Assembly: GCA_902761355.1 (NCBI GenBank)
Contig: CACWJY010000025.1
Location: 1-56,884, forward strand
Direction: 5' to 3'
DNA from: Fibrobacter succinogenes
GTDB lineage: Bacteria > Fibrobacterota > Fibrobacteria > Fibrobacterales > Fibrobacteraceae
DNA: 56,884 nucleotides
Below the pieces are notes generated by a model that was given only the letters and a program-made list of their open reading frames with translations, was not told the DNA's origin and did not search any database. Of the stretch, positions 35,600 to 42,895 are shown one piece after another. The position numbers and the translations under genes are program-made. Within the stretch, counting starts at the first letter, position 1, and each line of letters begins with the position of its first letter.

Positions 35600-36187
35600 A
35601 TGGAAATGAAATTTTGTCAGAGCTGCGGAATGCCGCTCACACCAGAAATCTTGGGCACAAACGCCGACGGCAGCAAGAACGAAGAATACTGCATCTACTG
35701 CTATAAAGACGGTGCCTTCACCGGCGACTTCAACATGGAACAGATGATCGAATTCTGCTCGCAGTTCGTCGATGAATTCAACAAGAACACCGGCAAGAGC
35801 CTCACCCGCGAAGAATACAAGGCGGAGCTTCGCAAGTACTTCCCGACGCTTAAGCGCTGGCGCCTCCCGGCAGATCAATTGCCGCATGCCACGTCGCCCA
35901 TGAAGCAGAAGTTTATTGAAGAAGTCAACGCGCTGGGCATCAAGGACATGCCGAAAATCGATAACCTCTTTGTTCTGCAGGGCTCGTTTATCAATCAGGA
36001 ATACAAAATCAACGGCAACAATGTCAAGCTCCTGGACGATAACGCAAGCTACTGGGGAAACCAAGTTGAAAAGATTGGTGTCGAAGGCCGCTGCATCGGA
36101 ATCGCCTGCGACGAACGCTACATTCTCGTGAGCGAATACGGCAAGAATGGCGCCGATGCCGAAATTGTCGTGTTCAAGAAACGGTAA
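35600..36187 (+). CDS. Zinc-ribbon domain protein (zf-ribbon_2 type)
   Basis: 195 residues. Seen: N-terminal CQSCGMPLTPE...EYCIYCYKDGAF, two CxxC pairs of a putative zinc ribbon, with the usual GDFNMEQMIEFC following (about residues 6-50). A helical region and a C-terminal β-rich domain (YILVSEYGKNGADAEIVVFK) follow. Function of the family is unknown; such proteins are common in Bacteroidetes and anaerobes. ATG 35600 has AAAGGAGA upstream. The promoter is delivered by the repeat element shared with tetR. Confidence 0.82.
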   Translation: MEMKFCQSCGMPLTPEILGTNADGSKNEEYCIYCYKDGAFTGDFNMEQMIEFCSQFVDEFNKNTGKSLTREEYKAELRKYFPTLKRWRLPADQLPHATSPMKQKFIEEVNALGIKDMPKIDNLFVLQGSFINQEYKINGNNVKLLDDNASYWGNQVEKIGVEGRCIGIACDERYILVSEYGKNGADAEIVVFKKR

Positions 36188-36201
36188 AGAATAAATTTGT
36201 A

Positions 36202-36447
36202 TTAGGCTTCTTTCCCGAGGACGGCGCGGGCGAGCTGGTCGGCGCACGAAGTCGGCTTCCCGTTGCAGGTGTTGCCCAGGAGCTTTGCCGCGATATCCTC
36301 GGCGCTCATGCCTTCGCAGAGCTTTGCGATGGCCTTCAAGTTCCCGTTGCATCCGCCCGTAAAGCGGATGTTTCTGATTTTGTCTCCGTCGCGCGTAAAC
36401 TGAATAGTGGTCGCGCATACGCCTTTGGTCTTGAATGTCTCTTCCAT
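36202..36447 (-). CDS. TSCPD domain protein (TIGR03905 family)
   Basis: 81 residues, the whole length of the family. Seen: TKGVCATTIQF, then IRNIRFTGGCNGNLKAIAKL, GMSAEDIAAKLLGNTC and TSCADQLARAV. TSCPD is the name motif, here TSCAD. Small proteins of this kind resemble the C-terminus of class II ribonucleotide reductases and bind no known substrate. It converges on the zinc-ribbon gene with a 14-nt gap. Confidence 0.88.
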   Translation of the reverse strand: MEETFKTKGVCATTIQFTRDGDKIRNIRFTGGCNGNLKAIAKLCEGMSAEDIAAKLLGNTCNGKPTSCADQLARAVLGKEA

Positions 36448-36607
36448 AATAAACTCGTTGCAGGTTTGTTTGTTGTCATCCTCGACCGTCAGGGAGGGGA
36501 TCCATTTTTGATAAATATAGAATGTCTTGGCGCTGAGCGAGATGACTTGGCAATCTCTAGCTGTTTTTATAGATTATAGCAACAAACTATATCGCAGTGG
36601 ATTAGGT

Positions 36608-37138
36608 ATGAATATTCTTGTCCTTTCGGGTAGCCCGCGCAAAGGCGGTAATACGGATTTGCTGGTAGAGGCGTTCGTAAGGGGCACTTCGCCAAGGCAC
36701 CATGTCGAAGTCGTTTCTGTACACGATTACAAAGTCAATCCATGCATCGGGTGCAATTCTTGCTTTGCCCACGAAGACCATGCATGTTGTCAGAAAGACG
36801 ACATGCAGGCGGTCTACGAGAAAGCCGCAACCGCCGAAATGCTCGTGATTGCATCGCCGGTGTATTTCTATGGGTTGAGCGCACAGCTGAAAGCAGTCAT
36901 CGACCGATTCCACAATCCGATCCGCGATACATTTCACATCCACAAGATGGCCTTGCTCTTGGTCGGTGCGGCATCGCTCCCGGAATTGTTCGACGGCATC
37001 CTCACGCAGTACAAACTTTGCCTCAATTTCTTCAAGTTACAAGATATGGGCCAGGTGCTTGTGCGTGGCACAAAGGACAAAGGCGATGTCGGGGAAGAAT
37101 CCTTGCGGCAAGCGTATGCGCTAGGACAAAAGATTTAG
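36608..37138 (+). CDS. NADPH-dependent FMN reductase / flavodoxin-like iron-sulfur flavoprotein
   Basis: 176 residues. Seen: MNILVLSGSPRKGGNTDLLV, the FMN-phosphate loop. Also CIGCNSCFAHEDHACCQKDD, a cysteine-rich stretch as in iron-sulfur flavoproteins, and IASPVYFYGLSAQLKAVIDR, the flavin-contacting region. Role: electron transfer or quinone/azo-type reduction in the cytoplasm; partner unknown. ATG 36608 fits the family start; the longer frame to 36527 does not. A likely TATAGATTATA promoter lies at 36568-36580. Confidence 0.88.
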   Translation: MNILVLSGSPRKGGNTDLLVEAFVRGTSPRHHVEVVSVHDYKVNPCIGCNSCFAHEDHACCQKDDMQAVYEKAATAEMLVIASPVYFYGLSAQLKAVIDRFHNPIRDTFHIHKMALLLVGAASLPELFDGILTQYKLCLNFFKLQDMGQVLVRGTKDKGDVGEESLRQAYALGQKI

Positions 37139-37174
37139 TAAAAATCGAAATGCCGGTTATCATCACCTTTACCC

Positions 37175-37195
37175 CGCGGATGGTGTATATCCGCG
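37175..37195. terminator. Hairpin between convergent genes
   Basis: CGCGGAT/ATCCGCG stem with a 7-nt loop. No clear U-run, so only a possible terminator. Confidence 0.3.
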
Positions 37196-37227
37196 ATCCA
37201 TAATACCACCTTTTCTGGTGCTGGGAG

Positions 37228-37554
37228 TTAAACTTTGTACACGGCCTTTTTCTCGGCGACTGCACAGGGGGTTATGCAGAGTTTTAAACCCATGGCGTTC
37301 AGCACACGCATGATGGTATCGAATCTCGGATGCGCGTCTTCCCTTAGCGCCTTGTACAAGCTTTCTCGATTCAGGCCCGCAGACTCGGCGATTTTTGCCA
37401 TTCCGATTGACCGGGCCGCATCTCCAATGGCATGTTGCCAGAGGACGGGGTCGTTTTCGGCAAGGGCTTCTTCCAAAAAGAGTTTTACATCTTCTTCTGT
37501 TTGAAGAAGGTCTGCGACATCCAAATCAGAAACTTCTGCATCACTTTTTTTCAT
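37228..37554 (-). CDS. Addiction module antitoxin, HigA-like (TIGR02684 type)
   Basis: 108 residues. Seen: an N-terminal acidic stretch (toxin-binding tail) and a Cro/XRE helix-turn-helix, MAKIAESAGLNRESLYKALR, about residues 52-75, followed by the usual FDTIMRVLNAMGLKL. It overlaps the toxin gene by 14 nt, so both are made from one mRNA with translational coupling. It should neutralise the toxin by direct binding and repress the operon through the palindrome in the promoter. Confidence 0.9.
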   Translation of the reverse strand: MKKSDAEVSDLDVADLLQTEEDVKLFLEEALAENDPVLWQHAIGDAARSIGMAKIAESAGLNRESLYKALREDAHPRFDTIMRVLNAMGLKLCITPCAVAEKKAVYKV

Positions 37555-37834
37555 TGTTCAGCTCCTTTGCCTTGTCGATATCCTTTTGTTGCGTCGATTT
37601 GTCGCCGCCCGCTAGCAGCAGCACAACGATGTCGTCTTTTTTCGTGTAATAGAGACGGTATCCTGGCCCGTAGTGGATGCGCATCTCGTATATTCCTTCG
37701 CCAACAAATTTGAAATCTCCAAAGTTACCTAGTTTAACCTGTTCAATTCTGAGGTTTATTTTCGCCCGGGCGCGCGCATCCTTGAGATTGGCGTGCCACT
37801 TGGAAAAATATTCCGTTTTCTTAATTTGAAGCAT
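37541..37834 (-). CDS. RelE/ParE-superfamily toxin, HigB-like (TIGR02683 type)
   Basis: 97 residues. Seen: EYFSKWHANLKDARARAKI, GEGIYEMRIHYGPGYRLYY (core strand with the RIHYGPGYR motif) and LLLAGGDKSTQQKDI, all diagnostic of this killer-protein family. Toxins of this fold mostly act as ribosome-dependent mRNA nucleases; the precise target is not shown here. The toxin gene precedes the antitoxin gene, as in higBA. GGAGGG stands 4 nt upstream of the ATG. Confidence 0.92.
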   Translation of the reverse strand: MLQIKKTEYFSKWHANLKDARARAKINLRIEQVKLGNFGDFKFVGEGIYEMRIHYGPGYRLYYTKKDDIVVLLLAGGDKSTQQKDIDKAKELNNEKK

Positions 37835-37842
37835 TCGCCCTC

Positions 37843-37944
37843 CTATAATGTAGCCAATCGGCTACAAATTGTCAATAGGGCAATGTGGGGGATTGCTAAA
37901 TAAATCTCGGCCCCGGCCGCACTGGCCGCAACATCTTTCTTCAT
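37843..37944 (-). CDS. Possible 33-residue ORF with a strong ribosome site upstream of higBA
   Basis: AGAGGAG precedes an ATG at 37944 that opens a 33-codon frame, MKKDVAASAAGAEIYLAIP..., ending inside the higBA promoter. It is either a short leader peptide or the 5' stub of a gene cut off when the toxin-antitoxin unit arrived. No homologue is recognised. Confidence 0.3.
   Translation of the reverse strand: MKKDVAASAAGAEIYLAIPHIALLTICSRLATL
37847..37875 (-). promoter_or_regulatory. higBA promoter with operator palindrome in the spacer
   Basis: On the minus strand: TTGACA (37875-37870), 17 nt, TACATT (37852-37847). The inverted repeat TGTAGCC-AATC-GGCTACA (37849-37866) lies across the spacer and -10, as expected for antitoxin autorepression. 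Confidence 0.8.
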
Positions 37945-38128
37945 CGTCAACTCCTCTGGCATACAAGCGTTCAAAACGCCAAAGACTGTACACTTGTGCA
38001 CTAAATATAGATTCAAAAACGACAGCTGTCAATAGGCCGGGGAGAATTTTCTGAAATATGCCTTTTTTCACCTTAAATCGGCATATTCCCGCTCCATTTT
38101 TGATATATATTTGCAAACAAGGTATCTC

Positions 38129-38674
38129 ATGGAAGTGAATAAGAAGGACCTCTCCGAACGCGACATTGTCAGCAAGTTCATTTTGCCCGGCATAACGAAT
38201 GCTGGGTGGAGTCTTGATACGCAAATTCGCGAAGAGGTTTCGTTCACAGACGGTCGAATTTTTGTGAAAGGCAAGACCGTCGTGCGCGGGCAAAAAAAGC
38301 GCGCGGACATCATTCTCTATTACAAGCCGAACATGCCGATTGCCGTGGTAGAGGCAAAGGATAACAACCACTATGTAAGTGATGGCGTTCAACAGGCTCT
38401 TTCTTATGCGCAGACTCTGGATATTCCCGTAGCGATTAGCAGTAATGGCGATGCGTTCTCGATTCGCTATCGTGAAAACTGCGGCCCGAAAGATAGCCAA
38501 GGGAACCCTATCGCAGTAGAAGAACGCGACCTGGACCATTTCCCGACGAGCGAAGAAATTTGGGCCTGCTACAAACGGTACAAAGGTATCGACTCTCCAA
38601 AAATGGAATCTGTATTAAATTCTGCTAAAATTCCTTACGAAGAAGTTTGTATAGATGATGCAAGATTGCAGTAA
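38129..38674 (+). CDS. Stand-alone HsdR N-terminal (type I restriction nuclease) domain
   Basis: 181 residues versus 800-1100 for full HsdR. Seen: the N-terminal PD-(D/E)XK region, LSERDIVSKFILPGITNAGW, then RADIILYYKPNMPIAVVEAK, with D60, E75 and K77 as the metal-binding/catalytic set. No helicase motifs follow. It stays similar to HsdR up to about residue 155 (YKRYKGI). It then ends in AT-rich sequence (MESVLNSAKIPYEEVC) that appears to belong to the following island. The stop overlaps the AlbA_2 start by 20 nt. It may be a truncated relic or a nuclease subunit of the operon. A TATATATTTG box lies ~30 nt upstream of ATG 38129. Confidence 0.8.
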   Translation: MEVNKKDLSERDIVSKFILPGITNAGWSLDTQIREEVSFTDGRIFVKGKTVVRGQKKRADIILYYKPNMPIAVVEAKDNNHYVSDGVQQALSYAQTLDIPVAISSNGDAFSIRYRENCGPKDSQGNPIAVEERDLDHFPTSEEIWACYKRYKGIDSPKMESVLNSAKIPYEEVCIDDARLQ

Positions 38675-39767
38675 AAAGATGAAAGAGACTCTTTTTCAAG
38701 ATGAAATTTATCAGTTAATTCAATCTCAAAGGGAGGGATCTTATTGGGATTTCAAGGAAATTGCTTACACAAATAATAATGATTTCGTTCATGATGTTTT
38801 ATGTATGGCAAATTCCCAAACAGGATGCGATAAATACATTATTATGGGAGTATCAGATCCTCAGTCAGGGTGCATAATAAAAGGATTAGAAGGCGAGCGA
38901 AAACGCCAAACAGATTATATTGATAAAATTCGAGGGTTGTCCTTTGCAGATGCTCGCCCAGAAATTGAATTACGCACATTTTGTTTTGATGAAAAAGAAA
39001 TAGATGTTCTGGTCATTTATGAAAGCCCATTAAAGCCATTCTATTTAACAAAGAAATATATGGGAGTGTTCCCTTATCATATTTATACAAGAAATCTTGA
39101 TTCTAACACGCCTCTAGATTCTTCTGCAGATTTCTCTGCTATTGAAAGGATGTGGCGTCAGCGATTTAATCTCGATTTACCACCAAAAGAGAAATTTGAG
39201 AAAATCCTTGAAGATGTAGATAATTGGCATATTGATGTCGGTAATGAAGATACCGCTTATTATGAGCCATCTCCCGAATATCAAATCATATTTGGAGAAA
39301 CAAGAGAAGGTTGGGAATGCTATTCAAATTGCTTTGTCAATCCAAAATCGTTCTTTGGTGAAGCAGAATTTAAATATCATACAACAACATTATTTAAAGT
39401 CCCCTACGGATTTGTGGACGAATTCCGTATTTCAATAGCAATACCCAAAATTGCTCCATTTCAGTTAAAGGGAAACTATTATTTCTATTACTATTTTGAA
39501 AAAAATTCTATTCGATATAAATTTCATAAATTGATTAACAATGAATCATCAGACTATCTAAGACAACTTACGCATGATCCATTCTTTGTATTCGAGAATG
39601 ATGCTGAAAAAAACAATTTCGAAAACTATCTAAAATCAACACCTAATCTAGAAACTGAAATAATGAACAATGAATGGGGAAAACTTTTGTTTGATGTCAA
39701 GGGTCACCCAAATTTACGTTTTTTAGCTTTTGCAATTGAAAAATATAAAGAGTGGAAAAGTGTTTAA
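38655..39767 (+). CDS. AlbA_2 (Schlafen-like) putative DNA/RNA-binding protein
   Basis: 370 residues. Seen: an N-terminal AlbA_2-type domain (PF04326-like): QREGSYWDFKEIAYTNNNDF, then HDVLCMANSQTGCDKYIIMG and RPEIELRTFCFDEKEIDVLV (about residues 25-130). The C-terminal ~240 residues are unassigned. AlbA_2 domains occur in Schlafen-group nucleases and in many defence-linked proteins. The start is uncertain: ATG 38655/38658 overlap the HsdR-like gene; ATG 38679 is also possible. Clearly AT-rich and adjacent (11 nt) to the NERD gene, so it is part of the same operon. Confidence 0.82.
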   Translation: MMQDCSKKMKETLFQDEIYQLIQSQREGSYWDFKEIAYTNNNDFVHDVLCMANSQTGCDKYIIMGVSDPQSGCIIKGLEGERKRQTDYIDKIRGLSFADARPEIELRTFCFDEKEIDVLVIYESPLKPFYLTKKYMGVFPYHIYTRNLDSNTPLDSSADFSAIERMWRQRFNLDLPPKEKFEKILEDVDNWHIDVGNEDTAYYEPSPEYQIIFGETREGWECYSNCFVNPKSFFGEAEFKYHTTTLFKVPYGFVDEFRISIAIPKIAPFQLKGNYYFYYYFEKNSIRYKFHKLINNESSDYLRQLTHDPFFVFENDAEKNNFENYLKSTPNLETEIMNNEWGKLLFDVKGHPNLRFLAFAIEKYKEWKSV

Positions 39768-39778
39768 AAGAGAATAAT

Positions 39779-41050
39779 ATGTCTTCAAGCTTTTTTATGC
39801 AACCACAGCAGGCTCGTCAAGTAAAATGGATTGACGGTAATCGATCTATTGGAGAAATGCTCAACGACGGCTCCATGACTATTGCGATGCTAGCAAAGGG
39901 TCTGGAAAACGAAAACCCAACTATCAAAGCTGCGTGCTCAATCCTAAAGGCGGAACGAGAAAATCAAATAAAGACCTATATTGCTTCTGGCCAAATGCCT
40001 CGAAATTTGGATGAAGCCCGAGCCGTTGAATGGCCGTACAGCAGAAGAACGCAAAAACCAGGATGGACAATTGGACAATTATTAGATAATTGCATAATTA
40101 GTCAACGAGACATAAATTACGCTATAAATAGAACGTGGAAAGGCCAACTATATCAGGCTTGCGTTATCATTTTAAGTAACATTCTCAATATTGAAAGCAA
40201 AAAGATAATTTCCGGAAACGGCCCTTTACATGTAGAACAAAAACGAAATAGTTTTATGAGCAAAGAGGGAGAAGCGGCTACCTACAAATATGGCTTTTGG
40301 AGAGGCTTCGTCTGGGCCTTTTGGCTTATGTTGGTATTGGGCGATGCCGTTTACCTCGCCTATCAAATAATTGAAAAAAATCTTATAGACGGTTTAATTC
40401 GTTTAAATTGGCTCAGCTGGCTAATTGTCATTTTGGGAGTTACGTTTGGAAGTTTTGTTAGCATAAAAATTTTAAACAGAACAGTATTTCGCCATATTGA
40501 CAATCTTGAATTTGATATAAAAAAACATAAGGCCGGGCAAATAGGTGAAGATAAAGTCGCTGACGCCCTAAGAGAACTTCTTGATGGTTCCTGCCATCTA
40601 TTTAGAAATTATCATATCAATGGGAAATTACAAGATATTGATGAAGTCCTACTATCTCCATGGGGCGTATTCGTCTTTGAAATAAAGAACCCTAGTGGAA
40701 ATAATGCTTTTGAATTATGTGGTGAAGAATTTAAAAAGAGAATTGGAAACAAGTATGTTTCTGAAAAGGACAAAAGGAATCCTATCAAACAAGTGCGTGG
40801 AAATGCAAGAGATTTAAAATATTTCTTAGAGCCGATTCTCAGTGAACATGCGTGTCCGGCGTATGTAACTCCCATTTTGATATGGGCGAATTCCGATGTC
40901 ACGAGCTATGATAAAGATTGTGTTATTGATGTCTGGAAGATTAACGAGTTGCCTCGAAAAATTGATGAACTAAAACAGAGACCGCAAAAGATATCGGATA
41001 AATGTTATAAAGAAATTGAAAAGAAGTTGATGAAGTTTTATGAGGAATGA
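39779..41050 (+). CDS. Membrane-anchored NERD-domain nuclease-like protein
   Basis: 423 residues. Seen: an N-terminal ~160-residue soluble part, two hydrophobic segments (about 175-195 and 205-230: FVWAFWLMLVLGDAVYLAY, LSWLIVILGVTFGSFVSI), then a NERD domain at about 250-360. The NERD part starts GQIGEDKVADALREL and contains NGKLQDIDEVLLSPWGVFVF followed by EIKN, i.e. the D and E-x-K of the restriction-nuclease-like fold. ATG 39779 follows an AAGAG site; a GTG further upstream lies in the preceding gene. Family: nuclease-related domain, often in plasmid or defence contexts. Membrane anchoring would place the nuclease at the inner membrane. Confidence 0.85.
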   Translation: MSSSFFMQPQQARQVKWIDGNRSIGEMLNDGSMTIAMLAKGLENENPTIKAACSILKAERENQIKTYIASGQMPRNLDEARAVEWPYSRRTQKPGWTIGQLLDNCIISQRDINYAINRTWKGQLYQACVIILSNILNIESKKIISGNGPLHVEQKRNSFMSKEGEAATYKYGFWRGFVWAFWLMLVLGDAVYLAYQIIEKNLIDGLIRLNWLSWLIVILGVTFGSFVSIKILNRTVFRHIDNLEFDIKKHKAGQIGEDKVADALRELLDGSCHLFRNYHINGKLQDIDEVLLSPWGVFVFEIKNPSGNNAFELCGEEFKKRIGNKYVSEKDKRNPIKQVRGNARDLKYFLEPILSEHACPAYVTPILIWANSDVTSYDKDCVIDVWKINELPRKIDELKQRPQKISDKCYKEIEKKLMKFYEE

Positions 41051-41074
41051 ATTTATTTTTCTTGCGAGGATAGG

Positions 41075-42892
41075 ATGCTTCCATTAGGCGAAAATACATG
41101 TGAAGAAATAAAAGGATATATAGAAAGAAAGTATCCTGAGAAATGGTGTCATTACGAGTGTCGGAAAGGAACTCATGGAAAAAATCGGTACTTTAATATC
41201 TCAACTCCTATAGAGGACTTTTTCTACCAATATTGGCTTGGTAAAATTTATATAGATCATGACCTTGGTAACGAAGATGATGAAATAATTGTATTAAAAA
41301 AATTAAGAGATGAATTTCCGACAGGATCCCTTTTGCATGGTAGAAGTTTGAAGTGGATGTCTGAAGTTGGGATGAAACAGTGCTATCTATATGTAGATGA
41401 GGATTTAAATTCTGTTGAGGAAATTTGCAATTTCTTTGATTTGTTTATTGAAACATTTGATCCGATTTTAGAAGAAATAAAAAGGGATAATGAATTTGAT
41501 AACACTGAAGAAATTGAAAATTTAGGCTATTCAATTGATGAATCCCTTGAACAGGAAAATAGTCTTGATTCCGTTGTAAAAAAAATAGGTGAATTGAAGT
41601 TTGATGAATTTTCAATTCCCGCATATCAAAGGCCTTATAAATGGACTTCTAGGAATGTTAATCAACTTATTTCGGACTTAAAAACATTTCAATTCCAAAA
41701 ATCGTACCGTTTAGGTTCTTTAGTTCTTCATAATAATGAAATTGTTGATGGTCAGCAAAGAATTGTTACACTATCCTTAATATTGAAATTTCTGTTGGAT
41801 AAAATTTCTTCAAATATAAAATTGAAAATTGAAAAACAACATCCAGGCTTTATTAATGGATTGAATAACTTTTGTGAAAAAATTCATTTTCAAAATCCGT
41901 ATTCATTGTATAATGTTGTAGAGAATGTGAATACAATTGCCGCACGTGAAGATGATTTGGATGATGACACCCTTTTCTTTATATTGCAAAAGTGTGAATT
42001 TGTTGTCTTCAGATTGGCGGATATTTCGGAAGCATTTCAGTTTTTTGATTCTCAAAACGCCCGTGGAAAGGATTTGGAAGCTCATGATTTATTGAAAGCG
42101 TTTCATTTAAGAGAGATGGAGTCTCTTTCGAAGGAAGATGAACTAAATATAGATAATTGGCAAAAGCAAAAAACAGCGGAATTGCGTGACTTATTTCTTG
42201 TTTTATATAGGGCCAAGAGATGGTCTTTAGGAAAACATGCACGATCTTTTAAAAAGGATGATGTTAGTGTTTTTAAGGGAATCACTTTAAGTGAAGATCA
42301 AAGATATCCCTTTTACCAGATGGAAATAATTGCGCACGTCTATGTTCAAAAATATATGCACGCCCCCGATAGAATTGCGGACCGTTGTTATTTGGAATAT
42401 CCATTCAATTTAGATGACCAACAAATAAATGGAAGCAGATTCTTTGATATGGTGCGGCATTATTCAGAACTTTATAGGAAGGTGCGTGATATCAAGTCGT
42501 ATAGCCATTTCGAAAAAGCTAAGGGTATTCTTTCTTGTATGGAAAACTATAAGGGATGTGAACGCACGGGTGATAAGTATGTGCAAAGTATGTTTTACAC
42601 CCTTCTTTTATATTATGTAGACCGTTTTAGCTTTGAGGAGATGGATAAAGTAGTCGCAAAATTCTTTGTGTGGGCCTATTACATTCGTTTTGAAAATTAT
42701 TCTGTGCAGCTGGCAACAATTGATAATTATTCAATTGCGGAAAATTCCATGTTTAGGGTAGTGCATGATGCGAAAACTCCATATGACATTATTAATTTGA
42801 GCCAGAATCCCTATAAGTCTTCTGAAATCAGATGCAGTCAGTGTGACGAAATAAAAAAGATGTTTAAACAGTTGAAAAAAATGCAGGAATAA
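41075..42892 (+). CDS. DUF262 protein with an unassigned N-terminal extension (no HNH part)
   Basis: 605 residues. Seen: residues 1-170 form an extension I cannot assign (rich in acidic and aromatic residues). Then a DUF262 (GmrS/ParB-like NTPase) domain: IPAYQRPYKW (181-190), DGQQR (225-229), and FDSQNARGKDLEAHDLLKAF further on. The C-terminus FRVVHDAKTPYDIINL resembles DUF262 proteins that lack the DUF1524 nuclease; no HNH motif is present. It may be a regulatory or recognition partner for the next gene, which has one. It is 25 nt after the NERD gene and 3 nt before the next DUF262 gene. Confidence 0.85.
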   Translation: MLPLGENTCEEIKGYIERKYPEKWCHYECRKGTHGKNRYFNISTPIEDFFYQYWLGKIYIDHDLGNEDDEIIVLKKLRDEFPTGSLLHGRSLKWMSEVGMKQCYLYVDEDLNSVEEICNFFDLFIETFDPILEEIKRDNEFDNTEEIENLGYSIDESLEQENSLDSVVKKIGELKFDEFSIPAYQRPYKWTSRNVNQLISDLKTFQFQKSYRLGSLVLHNNEIVDGQQRIVTLSLILKFLLDKISSNIKLKIEKQHPGFINGLNNFCEKIHFQNPYSLYNVVENVNTIAAREDDLDDDTLFFILQKCEFVVFRLADISEAFQFFDSQNARGKDLEAHDLLKAFHLREMESLSKEDELNIDNWQKQKTAELRDLFLVLYRAKRWSLGKHARSFKKDDVSVFKGITLSEDQRYPFYQMEIIAHVYVQKYMHAPDRIADRCYLEYPFNLDDQQINGSRFFDMVRHYSELYRKVRDIKSYSHFEKAKGILSCMENYKGCERTGDKYVQSMFYTLLLYYVDRFSFEEMDKVVAKFFVWAYYIRFENYSVQLATIDNYSIAENSMFRVVHDAKTPYDIINLSQNPYKSSEIRCSQCDEIKKMFKQLKKMQE

Positions 42893-42895
42893 GAT

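Noticed and set aside
40030..40200. ParB/Sak3-like or helix-turn-helix motif at the start of the NERD protein
   Set aside because: Only weak repeat similarity (SIGEMLNDGSMT and TIGQLLDN); kept as a note, not a domain call.
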